In this document: in pieces, positions 42,342 through 50,385 of the stretch
Layout of the letters: every line of letters starts with the position of its first letter
How positions within the stretch are numbered: position 1 is the first letter of the stretch
Assembly (NCBI RefSeq): GCF_032108445.1
Contig: NZ_CP134876.1
Span: 6,448,001-6,512,000 of the forward strand
Length of the DNA stretch: 64,000 bases
From: Micromonospora halotolerans
GTDB taxonomy: Bacteria > Actinomycetota > Actinomycetes > Mycobacteriales > Micromonosporaceae
Reading direction: 5' to 3'
Notes under the pieces: model-generated
The model's input: the letters and a program-made list of their open reading frames with translations, nothing else
Databases searched by the model: none
Told to the model about the DNA's origin: nothing
Translations under genes and position numbers: made by a program

Positions 42342-42420
42342 TCAGGCCGGGGAGCCCGTCACGTGAACCGACGGGCACGGCCGATGGTGTCGGAGGATCG
42401 GTGTCCGTGGCGGTGTCCTG
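42342..42420 (-). pseudogene. Remnant of the 3' end of a sugar-dehydrogenase gene paralogue
   Basis: About 50 bases match the last codons and stop of the intact gene that ends at 44836: both read tcaggccggggagcccgtca followed by near-identical sequence. Differences include one missing base that shifts the frame (IGRARRFT, then stop, instead of IGRTRQFTVTGSPA). Similarity fades beyond about 42400. Confidence 0.7.
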
Positions 42421-42510
42421 GTGGAACGCGCCGGGTCGGTCGAGGCGGCCCTGAGCGACCCGGCGAGGCAGGTACTCGCGCTGCATTGATTCCCAGCGCG
42501 GCGGGCTGCG

Positions 42511-42816
42511 TCAATCCAGGGAGCTTCGCTGGCGCAGGGGCGCGAGCTGCACGGTCCAGGTCCGGGCCGTTCCGACTACCGCCATTGCCCGGCAGAGGAG
42601 GTCGCAGCCCAGCTGCGGACTACCTTCTGCGAAGCCGCGGTTGATGAAGCTGATCGCTCTCGGGTGGTCACCCGCTTCAAGAGCCTTCTCCAGCCCGGCG
42701 GCCAGAACCGCGGCGAGCGCCGCGTGAAAACTGTCTGCCCCTTTTTCGCGGAGGGTCTTGGTGGGCTCCCGCAATGGTGACGAGGAGACCGTGGGCGGGG
42801 CTAACACGAAAGTCAT
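42511..42816 (-). CDS. Small hypothetical protein
   Basis: Protein of 101 residues with no recognised domain, signal peptide or membrane helix. ATG at 42816 is preceded by an excellent ribosome binding site (AGGAGAAGGAC), which is the main reason to accept it. The N-terminus is Pro/Ser-rich (LAPPTVSSSPLREPT), and the centre is alanine-rich and helical (FHAALAAVLAAGLEKALEAG), followed by HPRAISFINRGFAEGS. It might be a peptide precursor or regulatory protein, but nothing specific supports that. Confidence 0.6.
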   Translation of the reverse strand: MTFVLAPPTVSSSPLREPTKTLREKGADSFHAALAAVLAAGLEKALEAGDHPRAISFINRGFAEGSPQLGCDLLCRAMAVVGTARTWTVQLAPLRQRSSLD

Positions 42817-43231
42817 GTCCTTCTCCTGTGTCGGTGCTGCTCGGTCGGGCCAGCCTTACCGGCGACCACCTGCCGCAGCGGCCTCGCCGTACGCGCCTGG
42901 TGGGATTGGCTGATTGTTGCCGCAAGATAGCGGCCGACGACCGGCTTGTCCGTCAGCACACTGACGTGTCCGTGGCGATCGGATGATCTGCCAACGCTCG
43001 GCCCTCAAACCTCGACGTTGTCCTGGGGACACTGCCGAGACCTGGGCAGCACGCCCGGTAGGCGCTGGCCCGCCAACGATGTTGACGAACTGATCCACCG
43101 CCCACTCTACGCGCACGACACGCAGCGGTGCCGCCGCCAGCTCAGGGAACTGACTCCAGCGACGAGTGTGGCTCCCTCCCGGCGAGAATCGACACGACCT
43201 CGGACGTCCCTCTTCGACTAGTTTCTACGAC
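42817..43231. other. Intergenic region, no supported gene
   Basis: About 415 bases between two small divergent hypothetical genes. The only structure noted is CGTCAG-CACA-CTGACG at about 42951-42966, a short hairpin or operator-sized inverted repeat. Confidence 0.3.
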
Positions 43232-43456
43232 ATGGCAACTACGGTGCTACGCGTCCGGCTCATCGGCGGCGACCGCATGGACCTCACGTACGACGAACCG
43301 GGCGTCTCCGACGAGGACGAGCTCGTGGAGCACGTGATCTCGACACTGGCGCAGGAGTCGGGAGTGCTGCGGACCAAACACGGTGATCGGCTCGTCGTGC
43401 TCTACGGCCGAGGCGTCGCGGCGATCGAAGTTGCCCCTCGCGGTGCCGTGCTGTGA
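43232..43456 (+). CDS. Small hypothetical protein
   Basis: Protein of 74 residues, acidic in the middle (DLTYDEPGVSDEDELVEHV). ATG at 43232 gives MATTVLRVRLIGGDRMDL, a plausible soluble start, and the end GDRLVVLYGRGVAAIEVAP looks like two beta strands. No family is recognised. Codon third positions are GC-rich as in neighbours, and it is followed by the cold-shock gene leader. Confidence 0.55.
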   Translation: MATTVLRVRLIGGDRMDLTYDEPGVSDEDELVEHVISTLAQESGVLRTKHGDRLVVLYGRGVAAIEVAPRGAVL

Positions 43457-43540
43457 CGCGCCGCGCGCATGAGCGGCGTAGATCGACCGACACTGTGTTA
43501 TGGTTGCCCGGTTGCAGTTTTGATTTCCGTAGACGTTTCG

Positions 43541-43581
43541 GCGCCTGATGGGTTAACCAAAACCCATCGAGGCGCTTTTTT
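43541..43581 (+). promoter_or_regulatory. Terminator-like hairpin in the cold-shock gene leader (possible attenuator)
   Basis: GCGCCT (43541-43546) pairs with AGGCGC (43570-43575), and inside it ATGGGTT (43548-43554) pairs with AACCCAT (43561-43567), followed directly by six T (43576-43581). This is a textbook intrinsic terminator 88 bases before the cold-shock ATG. It could end the upstream small gene or attenuate the leader. A possible -10 TATGGT lies near 43499, which would place the hairpin inside the cold-shock transcript. Confidence 0.65.
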
Positions 43582-43668
43582 CGTTTCGTGTCGTTTCCGG
43601 CGCGGCTGATCAACGCGGCAGCGCGAGTCCGCACAACGCGGTCTTCAACAGCCTGCGAAGGAGCAGAC

Positions 43669-43872
43669 ATGGCTACAGGTACCGTGAAGTGGTTCAACGG
43701 CGACAAGGGCTTCGGCTTCATCAGCCAGGACGGCGGCGGCGCCGACGTTTTCGCCCACTTCTCGGCGATCTCCGCGAGCGGCTTCCGCAGCCTCGAGGAG
43801 AACCAGCGGGTGGAGTTCGACATCACTCAGGGCCCGAAGGGCCCGCAGGCGTCGGACATCCGCCCGCTCTGA
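43669..43872 (+). CDS. cspA: Cold-shock protein (CspA family)
   Basis: Single cold-shock domain of 67 residues that binds single-stranded RNA and DNA as a chaperone. Both RNP motifs are present: [19 protein letters not shown] (RNP-1 KGFGFI) and VFAHFSAI (RNP-2, F-x-H-F). ATG at 43669 follows GAAGGAG. The gene has a long leader with a terminator-like hairpin and is followed by a 17-bp-stem terminator, so it is a stand-alone, probably leader-regulated unit. Confidence 0.97.
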   Translation: MATGTVKWFNGDKGFGFISQDGGGADVFAHFSAISASGFRSLEENQRVEFDITQGPKGPQASDIRPL

Positions 43873-43881
43873 CCCACGATT

Positions 43882-43925
43882 TGCCGAACGGCGGCCCGAC
43901 TGGTTCAGCGGGCCGCCGTTCGGCA
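43882..43925 (+). terminator. Strong terminator hairpin after the cold-shock gene
   Basis: A perfect 17-bp stem (43882-43898 with 43909-43925) and a 10-base loop, nine bases after the stop codon. There is no U-tract. Confidence 0.85.
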
Positions 43926-44019
43926 TGTCATCCATCATCTTGTTCAGGTTCGTTCTGCGATGTCCCGCGGCCTGCGGCCCGTGCCTTCTCTGCGACGCGC
44001 CGTTCGAGGAAGGCACACC

Positions 44020-44301
44020 ATGACCGTGATCACCACGCCACCGCGCACACCGGACGCCCACCCGGCGCCGGTCCCCGGCGGGTTCAGCGGCGACGGGCAC
44101 CCGGTTGCCGGCGCTCCGCGTTTCCGCGGCCCGACCCCTGCTCCGGCCTGCGGTCCCATGGCCCCGTTTCTTTCACCGTCCACGGCGGAAGACGAAAAGC
44201 TCGCGCCTCGTGCGTCCGACTGCGGTGAGGTGACGATGCGTCGACTGCGCCACCCGTTCACCGTCGCAGCCGGCACGACGCCACACATCGAACGACAGTA
44301 A
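44020..44301 (+). CDS. Hypothetical Pro-rich protein
   Basis: Possible gene of 93 residues. ATG at 44020 is preceded by GAGGAAGG, but the predicted protein is low in structure (PPRTPDAHPAPVPGGFSGDG, PTPAPACGPMAPFL) and no family is recognised. It ends just before the fragment of a cyclase-family gene. Low confidence: it may be non-coding. Confidence 0.35.
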   Translation: MTVITTPPRTPDAHPAPVPGGFSGDGHPVAGAPRFRGPTPAPACGPMAPFLSPSTAEDEKLAPRASDCGEVTMRRLRHPFTVAAGTTPHIERQ

Positions 44302-44340
44302 CGGCGGCCGCCCCGGTCGTGTGAGCTCAGACAACACCGT

Positions 44341-44715
44341 GCCGGCACACCTGCGGTTGTTCCCACCCGCAGCACCGGCTACGGCCGCTTCCGGTACGAG
44401 ACCGGTGAGGCCAGCGGTTTCACGCAGGCCGGCTGGCACGCGTCGTGCCTGCCGTGGCTGCATGAACGGGAGGTCGCGCTGATCGGCGCTGACACCCCCC
44501 GGGACGTTCAGCCGTCGGGGTACGAGGACGTGTTGATGCCGGTCCACGCCGTGAGCCTCGTCGCGATGGGTCTGTGGATGCTCGACAACTGCGACCTGGA
44601 GGTGTGCGCGACGACCGCCGCCGAACTCGGCCAGTGGGACTTCCACCTCACAGTCGCGCCGGTCCGGTTCGCCGGTACGTCCGGCAGCCCGCTCAGCCCG
44701 ATCGCCACGTTCTGA
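44341..44715 (+). pseudogene. C-terminal remnant of a cyclase family (kynurenine formamidase-like) gene
   Basis: The frame ending at the stop 44713-44715 reads STGYGRFRYETGEASGFTQAG, LPWLHEREVALIGADTPRDV, PSGYEDVLMPVHAVSLVAMG and LSPIATF, the conserved C-terminal half of metal-dependent cyclase/formamidase proteins. The N-terminal half with the HGTHxDxPxH metal motif is absent: upstream is a short Pro-rich frame and no start codon in phase. I treat it as a truncated pseudogene; translation from an internal GTG cannot be excluded. Confidence 0.7.
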
Positions 44716-44790
44716 CCGTGGCGGACGGCTTCGGCCCGCCACTGCCCGTCGCGGGTTGGCATGGCCCGGCCGCTGAGCCGCCGAAGCGCC

Positions 44791-44825
44791 GGAGGGGACG
44801 GCGGCACCCGGCCGCCGTCCCCTCC
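44791..44825 (-). terminator. Terminator hairpin after the sugar dehydrogenase gene
   Basis: A perfect 14-bp stem, GGAGGGGACGGCGG (44791-44804) with 44812-44825, and a 7-base loop, eleven bases beyond the minus-strand stop at 44836. It may also act for the plus-strand remnant. Confidence 0.8.
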
Positions 44826-44835
44826 GCTCCTCGAA

Positions 44836-46938
44836 TCAGGCCGGGGAGCCCGTCACGGTGAACTGACGGGTACGGCCGATGTTGTCGAAGGAGCCGAAGC
44901 CGACCCGACCGGAGCTGAAGGTGGTGTCCTTCGCGGTCAGCAGCGGGTCCTTGTGCCCGTCGACGTAGACGGCGATCTCACCGGTGGCGGGCAAGTGCAC
45001 GACCCGCACCTTGTGCCAGTCGGCGTCGGTGATCGCCGGGTTGGCGCCCCGCGAACGCCCGTTCCACTGGTGGTCGATCCGCTCCCGGTCGGCGTTGTTG
45101 ACCTTGAAGATGCCGTTGTGCGGGTAGATCGTGTTGTCGGTGGACAGGTGCGCGTAGTAGTACTGCGTGTCCGACTGCCAGCCGAAGACGATGATCACGT
45201 CCCGGTTGGTGACCTCCACGGGCTCGTCGAGGCGCACCCGGGCGTCGATCTGGACCGAGGACCAGGCCGGGCCCTTGTTGAGGATGGCGTACTCGAACGG
45301 GCGGCGCGGGCCGGGGCGGCTCACGCCGGCCTCGGCGAGGATGACCTGGTCGCCCTCGAACCGCCACTTCGACGGGGTCACCGGCGCCCAGTTCTGCGCG
45401 CCCGCGGTGTGCACGACCTTGGTGTGGCCCACCTTGCCCTCCGCCACGGTCTTCGTGTCGACGACCTTCCAGATCTTCCCGTTGGCCTTGGCCACGATGT
45501 AGAGCTCACCGGCGGCGTCGGTGCCGAAGCGCAGGTCGACCCGGTTCGGGTCGCCGGGCGCGCCCGGGCTGGACAGGTCCTGCATGCGTACCAGGTCCCC
45601 GGCGGTGGTGTACAGCGCGAGCCGGTGGATCGGGGCGAGCCCCTCGCCGCGACGCATCTCGTTCGCCTCGGTGTAGAGCACGCGGCCGTCGACCAGGTCG
45701 CCGAAGACGTACTTGCCCTTCAGCGCGGGCACCGACGTGCCGCGGTAGACGAAGCCGCCGGCCACGGCGACGCCGACGTCCGAGGTGCAGTTCCAGTTCG
45801 CCGCCGGGTCGTGGTCGTAGGCGGCCACCGGGTAGGTGTAGCCGTACTTCGCGTCGTCGGCCGGCAGCGGGTAGAGCTTGTCGCACGGGTTGGTCGCGGT
45901 CTTGTCGAAGACCCAGTTGCCCTCGCGCTCGCTCCAGCCGAAGTTGTCCCCGGCCCGGACCTCGTAGATGGACTCGATGGCGTGCTCGCCGATGTGGCCC
46001 AGGTACATCCGGCCGGTGGCCCGGTCCCAGCTGAACCGGTGCGGGTCGCGGAAGCCGACCGCGTAGATCTCACCGAGCGCGCCGGCCCGCCCGACGAACG
46101 GGTTGTCGGCCGGGATCCCGTACCGGCCGTTGGGCGCGTTGGTGCCGCGCGGGTCGATGCGCAGCAGCTTGCCGTGCGGCAGGCCCATGTTCTGCGGGTC
46201 GCCGTTGCGAGCGCCCTGGCCGCCGTCGCCGACGGCGAGGTAGAGCATCCCGTAGTCGGGGTCGCCCGGCTTCACGGTCGGATTGAAGTTGATCTCCTGG
46301 ACGCCGTGGATCTGGCCACCGAAGCCGATCCGCAGCACCTCGCGGTGGGTGCCGGCGAACGTGTCGGCGGCCGGGTCGCTGGCCGTCCACTCGGTGATCA
46401 CAGCCTGGTAGATGGTGTTCGGCTGGGCGTAGTCCGGCGTCCGGGTGGCCAGCGACGCCTGCTCGGTGTGGATCGTGTAGAACCGGCCGTTGCTCCCGAA
46501 CTCGGGGTGGAAGGCCACGTACCCGAAGCCCTGGCCCAGGCCACGGCCGGAGAAGAACTGCGGCGCGAAGGTGGCCGCCACGTCCAGGTAGACGTGCGGC
46601 GTGCCGTTCTCCACGAAGTAGAGGTTGCCGTTGAGGTCCGGCACGGCCCGGCGGCCCGAGCCGTCGGGCAGCTCGCTGATCGTGTTGATCCGGGCCTTGC
46701 GAACCAGCCGCTCGTCGACCGGCACCGGGTTCGGCGTGGACTGCGGGAAGCTGGCGTACTCCTGAAGCACGAGCCCCAGCCGTGACTGGATCTGCGACTC
46801 GGGGATCGGGTCGTAGACGGCGCCGTCGGCCCGGGCGGGCGCGGCGACCAGGGTGGACATGACAACGGTGGCGGCAGTGACCCCGGCGGTGAGCGCGGCT
46901 CTGCGGAGCCTGCCGGTGCTGCCAGCGCGAATGAACAC
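44836..46938 (-). CDS. Secreted PQQ-type sugar (glucose/sorbosone) dehydrogenase with LamG-like C-terminal domain
   Basis: Exported protein of 700 residues; signal peptide over about 1-37 (cleavage near APARA). Residues about 60-480 form a six-bladed propeller of the soluble quinoprotein glucose/sorbosone dehydrogenase family: ISELPDGSGRRAVPDLNGNL, GGQIHGVQEINFNP (catalytic-type His), YLAVGDGGQGARNGDPQN, GKLLRIDPRG and GFRDPHRFSWDR. From about 500 to the end is a concanavalin-like domain (KWRFEGDQVILAEAGVS, VRLDEPVEVTNRDVIIVFGW, AVYVDGHKDPLL), as in sugar-binding or DUF1080-type modules. It would oxidise extracellular aldoses. It lies 37 bases after the LamG gene, downstream of LacI-type operators. 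Confidence 0.88.
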   Translation of the reverse strand: MFIRAGSTGRLRRAALTAGVTAATVVMSTLVAAPARADGAVYDPIPESQIQSRLGLVLQEYASFPQSTPNPVPVDERLVRKARINTISELPDGSGRRAVPDLNGNLYFVENGTPHVYLDVAATFAPQFFSGRGLGQGFGYVAFHPEFGSNGRFYTIHTEQASLATRTPDYAQPNTIYQAVITEWTASDPAADTFAGTHREVLRIGFGGQIHGVQEINFNPTVKPGDPDYGMLYLAVGDGGQGARNGDPQNMGLPHGKLLRIDPRGTNAPNGRYGIPADNPFVGRAGALGEIYAVGFRDPHRFSWDRATGRMYLGHIGEHAIESIYEVRAGDNFGWSEREGNWVFDKTATNPCDKLYPLPADDAKYGYTYPVAAYDHDPAANWNCTSDVGVAVAGGFVYRGTSVPALKGKYVFGDLVDGRVLYTEANEMRRGEGLAPIHRLALYTTAGDLVRMQDLSSPGAPGDPNRVDLRFGTDAAGELYIVAKANGKIWKVVDTKTVAEGKVGHTKVVHTAGAQNWAPVTPSKWRFEGDQVILAEAGVSRPGPRRPFEYAILNKGPAWSSVQIDARVRLDEPVEVTNRDVIIVFGWQSDTQYYYAHLSTDNTIYPHNGIFKVNNADRERIDHQWNGRSRGANPAITDADWHKVRVVHLPATGEIAVYVDGHKDPLLTAKDTTFSSGRVGFGSFDNIGRTRQFTVTGSPA

Positions 46939-46975
46939 GCGGTTCTCCTTCTCGGTGGGACGATCCGAGGAACGG

Positions 46976-47925
46976 TCAGCGGGCCATGTAGCGGTACTGC
47001 TTGGCGATGTCGCTCGCCGGGATCACGCTGTCGAGGAACATGAGGCCGTCCATGCGGCAGTCGCACGGGTTGCGTTCCAGGTTGTTCTGCGGGAAGCTCC
47101 CGCCGATCTTGATGCCGCGCGGGTCGGTGGCGCTGGTGACGTGCGGGCCGGGCCCGTTGAGCTGCCACGGGTCGCCGGCGGTCGTGTAGAAGCCGTCGAC
47201 CGGCTCACCATTGCGGTAGAGCGCCATGGTGCCGCTGGTGAAGTCGTACGTGGCGGCCAGGTGCACCCACTCCCCCTTCGGCAGCAGGGTCCGCCAGTCC
47301 TCGTTCGCGGCGAAGGTTTGCGAAGCGCCGCCGTCGACGCGGCGGCCGAGGGCGACCAGGCGCAGCTCTCCGTTGACGTCGATGAGTTCCAGCAGCGCTC
47401 GCACGCCGTGCCCGTCGGAGTCGCCGGTCAGCACGCCGGCCAGGCCGATGGCGTTGAACCGGTCGGTCGGGTTGGCGGTGGTGGAGTTCAGCGCCGGCCC
47501 GTCCATGTCCCGCTTGAACCAGCCCATCACCGTGGTGCCCTCGGCGCCGCTGAACGCGCGCAGCGTCCGGACGCCGCTGGAGGACCAGGTGCCGGCCTTC
47601 CAGTCGTCGTTACCTGCAGCCTGCGGGTTGACCTGCCGGGTCTGCAGCGCGTCGCCGCTGCCCTTGTACGCCTGGTCGGGCACCCGCATGGCCGCGCCGC
47701 CGTTGACCAGCTCGATCTCGGTGCCGGAGCGGCCAGGTCCCGCTCGAGCGCGGAATCGCCGACCACCGGGTGGTCGAAGTCGTAGAAGGCGACCAGGTGC
47801 GACCAGAGGGCGGGGTGGACGTCGTGCGGTCCGGGCCGGTCGGCCTGGGCCGGGCTCGCCGCCGCGGTCAGGGCCAGCGCCAGCAGGGCGGTGGCCGCGA
47901 CGGCGGCGCGTCGAGGTCTTCTCAT
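46976..47925 (-). pseudogene. Secreted LamG-domain protein, frameshifted
   Basis: The first frame starts at ATG 47925 with a signal peptide (VAATALLALALTAAASPAQA) and VAFYDFDHPVVGDSALERDL, the standard LamG opening. At about 47731-47735 one base appears to be missing: the second frame continues directly with RSGTEIELVNGGAAMRVPDQ and runs to the stop at 46976, including VMGWFKRDM, GEWVHLAATYDFTSGTMALYRNG and GLMFLDSVIPASDIAK. The restored protein would be about 315 residues, a secreted concanavalin-like carbohydrate-binding domain. A sequencing error and a true mutation cannot be told apart. First gene before the sugar dehydrogenase in the same operon. Confidence 0.8.
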
Positions 47926-47963
47926 GGGGAGGTGCTCCCTTCGTCGGTGCGGTGGTGGCGGTG

Positions 47964-47978
47964 ACGAAAGCGCTTACG
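47964..47978. promoter_or_regulatory. Secondary LacI-type operator
   Basis: ACGAAAGCGCTTACG, sharing its AAGCGCTT core and flanks with the long palindrome 100 bases away. It lies 39-53 bases before the LamG gene start, where binding could block the minus-strand promoter. Confidence 0.7.
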
Positions 47979-48076
47979 CACCGGGCGTGAATCGGCGCCC
48001 GGATGTGGAGTCGGGGTCTGTCGGGACAGGACGGTCCGCCGTGGGGCCGGCCGGTCGGCCGAGGCGGTGCCGCGCT

Positions 48077-48106
48077 TACGAAAGCGCTTACGTAAGCGCT
48101 TTCGTA
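48077..48106. promoter_or_regulatory. Long perfect palindromic LacI operator (30 bp)
   Basis: Positions 48077-48106 are a perfect 30-bp palindrome: TACGAAAGCGCTTAC followed by its reverse complement. It contains two AAGCGCTT-type LacI cores 12 bases apart. It lies 67 bases upstream of the lacI start and about 150 bases upstream of the LamG/sugar dehydrogenase operon. Confidence 0.8.
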
Positions 48107-48172
48107 CCCTATGCTGTGCCCTACGCCACACGCAAGAGCGCGGTGCGGATCAATGCCTGCCAGGAGTTACCC

Positions 48173-49213
48173 ATGCCCCGACCCGGACCACGGCTGCGTC
48201 TCGTCGACGTGGCGGAGCGCGCCGGCGTGTCGCTGGCGACTGCCTCCCGTGCCCTCGCCGGCCGGGAGGGCGTCAGCGAGGAGGTCGCGCGGCACGTCCG
48301 CCAGGTCTCCCTGGAACTCGGGTACGTCGCCAACCCCTACGCCCGCACCCTCGCCGGCGGCGCCAGCACCACCGTCGGCCTGATCGTCCACCAGATCGAC
48401 GACCCGTACTTCTCCGAGATCGCCAGCGGCGTCCTCCAGGTCGCCGCCGAGCAGGGCCTGCTGGTCCAGATCGCCCACTCCGGACGCGACCCCGAGAACG
48501 AGCTGCGCCAGCTGCGACACCTCATCGCCCAGCAGGTCGGGATCATCCTCATCGCCGGCTCCGGCTACGACGACCCGCGCGTGGAGGCCGAGGCGCGCGC
48601 CGAACTCGCCGGCTTCCAGCGCGCCGGCGGACGGGTCGCCGTCATCGGCCGGCACGCCCTGGGCGTCGACGCGGTGGTGCCGGACAACGAGGCCGGCGGC
48701 CGCGACATCGGCGCCCACCTGCTGGGCCTCGGCCACCGGCGGATCGCCGTCGCCGCCGGCACCCCGGGCCTGACCACCGTGGCGGACCGGCTCGCCGGGG
48801 TGACCGCCGCGCTCACCGCGCACGGGCACTCCCCCGACGACCTCGCCGTCGTCCACTCCGACTTCACCCGCGACGGTGGCCGGGTGGCCACCGAGCGGAT
48901 CCTGCACTACCACCCGGAGACCACGGCGATCATCGCGCTCAACGACGCGATGGCCATCGGCGTGCTGTCCGTGCTGCGGTCACGGCGCATCCCGGTGCCC
49001 GAGCGCGTGTCGGTGGTCGGCTTCGACGACGTGTCCGTCGCCGCCGACCTGGCGCCGAGCCTCACCACGGTCCGGCTGCCCATGACCGAGATGGGGCGGA
49101 TGGCGCTGACCCTCGCGCTGAAGCCGAGGTCGACGCGGCCGCGACGACGGTCCACGGGGCACACGCTGATCGTCCGCGACTCCACCGGCCCACCACCCGC
49201 GACCGACGGCTGA
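48173..49213 (+). CDS. LacI family transcriptional regulator
   Basis: Repressor of 346 residues. HTH region LRLVDVAERAGVSLATASRALAG with hinge GYVANPYARTLAGGAS, then the sugar-sensing domain (TVGLIVHQIDDPYFSEIASGV, IAVAAGTPGLTTVADRLAG, VVGFDDVSVAADLAPSLTTV). ATG at 48173 follows AGGAG. It is clearly related to the LacI protein at 31.5-32.5 kb and is divergent from the LamG/sugar dehydrogenase operon. Two operator sites in the intergenic region suggest looping repression of that operon and autoregulation. Confidence 0.95.
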   Translation: MPRPGPRLRLVDVAERAGVSLATASRALAGREGVSEEVARHVRQVSLELGYVANPYARTLAGGASTTVGLIVHQIDDPYFSEIASGVLQVAAEQGLLVQIAHSGRDPENELRQLRHLIAQQVGIILIAGSGYDDPRVEAEARAELAGFQRAGGRVAVIGRHALGVDAVVPDNEAGGRDIGAHLLGLGHRRIAVAAGTPGLTTVADRLAGVTAALTAHGHSPDDLAVVHSDFTRDGGRVATERILHYHPETTAIIALNDAMAIGVLSVLRSRRIPVPERVSVVGFDDVSVAADLAPSLTTVRLPMTEMGRMALTLALKPRSTRPRRRSTGHTLIVRDSTGPPPATDG

Positions 49214-49259
49214 CCCACCGGGTGCTGCCACACTGGTGCCACGAGGGAGGAGCGTAGGC

Positions 49260-49589
49260 ATGCGGGCAACCACGGTCGTCAACCTCAAAGGCCACCGCGA
49301 CGACCCGGAGTACGCCGACGTGGTCTACGTCGGGCGGGCCATGTCCCGCGGCGGCTGGCGGCTCCCGCAGTCCCCGCTGTCCAGCCCGTTCCGGCCCGGC
49401 CCCGACGGCACCCGGGACGAGGTGATCGAGAAGTACCGGGCGTACCTGCTCGGCCGGCCCGACCTGCTCGCGCTGCTGCCCGACCTGCGCGGGCGCCGGC
49501 TCGGCTGCTGGTGCGTGCCGGAGCGCTGCCACGCCGAGGTGATCGCCGAACTCGCCGACGCGCCGCCGGAGTCGGCGCCCCGGGCCTGA
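49260..49589 (+). CDS. DUF4326 domain protein
   Basis: Cytoplasmic protein of 109 residues. TTVVNLKGHRDDPEYADVVYVGR is the DUF4326 opening, and LRGRRLGCWCVPERCHAEVIAELA is the conserved CWC-x-P-x-x-CH ending, possibly a metal or nucleic-acid site; SPLSSPFRPGPDGTRDEVIEKYRAYL lies between. The domain is common in phages and actinobacteria and has no assigned function. ATG at 49260 follows GAGGGAGGAG. It is separated from the DinB-like gene by 209 bases that show no clear gene. Confidence 0.88.
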   Translation: MRATTVVNLKGHRDDPEYADVVYVGRAMSRGGWRLPQSPLSSPFRPGPDGTRDEVIEKYRAYLLGRPDLLALLPDLRGRRLGCWCVPERCHAEVIAELADAPPESAPRA

Positions 49590-49798
49590 CCCGGGAGGCT
49601 GACCGTTCCGACCGCAGCCGCGGCGATGCTCGTCCGCGACCAGCGAGAGCTGACGGTGTGGGTAGCGGGGCCGGGTGCTGGCCGGCGGCGTCGATCTCGA
49701 CGGCGCAGTCGCCCGGACGGCAGCAACGCGATCCGACTCCTCGATCCTGCGGGCGCACCACATGCTGCTGGGGCCGCAGTACGTGGCACCATTGCCGG

Positions 49799-50317
49799 AT
49801 GACCTGGACCGCCCCCGAGGTGAGCCGTCCCAGTGACATCCTCATCGCACCGGAGGCCGACCACCTCCGGAATCTTCTCGACTGGCATCGCGCCACGCTG
49901 CTGCACAAGTGCGCCGGCCTTGATGCCGAACAACTGGCGCGGGCGCCATTGGCCTTCACGAACCTGTCGCTCCTCGGTCTGCTCCGGCACATGGCCAAGG
50001 TGGAGCGCACCTGGTTCCGAATGCTGTTCCGCGGCGAACCGTTGGAGGCGCTCTACTCCACGGCGGATTGGCGCGACGGCGACTTCGAGGGCACCGACCC
50101 GGCGAGCGCTCAAGCGGACTACGCCGTACTGATCGAGGAGACAGAACTCGCCCGCAAGGCCGTGGCCACGGCCTCGATGGACGACACCTTCACGTTTCCC
50201 GACGAGGACGTGGCGTCGCTGCGCTACGTCTACCTGCAGATGATCGCTGAGTACGCCCGCCACAACGGGCATGCCGACATGCTGCGACAAGCCATCGACG
50301 GAGCGAAGGGCGTCTGA
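49799..50317 (+). CDS. DinB/DUF664 family protein (mycothiol-dependent enzyme-like)
   Basis: Four-helix-bundle protein of 172 residues. The metal-binding histidines of DinB-type proteins appear in LDWHRATLLHK, LLGLLRHMAKVERTWF and YARHNGHADMLRQAIDG. The WFRMLFRG sequence and HNGHADMLR ending are typical of actinobacterial DUF664 proteins, some of which are mycothiol-dependent maleylpyruvate isomerases or S-transferases. ATG at 49799 is chosen. Substrate unknown. Confidence 0.88.
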   Translation: MTWTAPEVSRPSDILIAPEADHLRNLLDWHRATLLHKCAGLDAEQLARAPLAFTNLSLLGLLRHMAKVERTWFRMLFRGEPLEALYSTADWRDGDFEGTDPASAQADYAVLIEETELARKAVATASMDDTFTFPDEDVASLRYVYLQMIAEYARHNGHADMLRQAIDGAKGV

Positions 50318-50385
50318 GGTTCCCGAGCGGTGGCGGCTGATTCCGCGGGGCCCTGCGAGCTGCCCCGTGCAGTACTGTCCGTGGT

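Noticed and set aside
44761..46785. 674-codon plus-strand open frame
   Set aside because: Shadow of the sugar dehydrogenase gene; high-GC codon bias opens the antisense frame.
49590..49798. Possible gene between DUF4326 and DinB-like genes
   Set aside because: The short frames lack start signals and family similarity; there is only weak coding-like composition.
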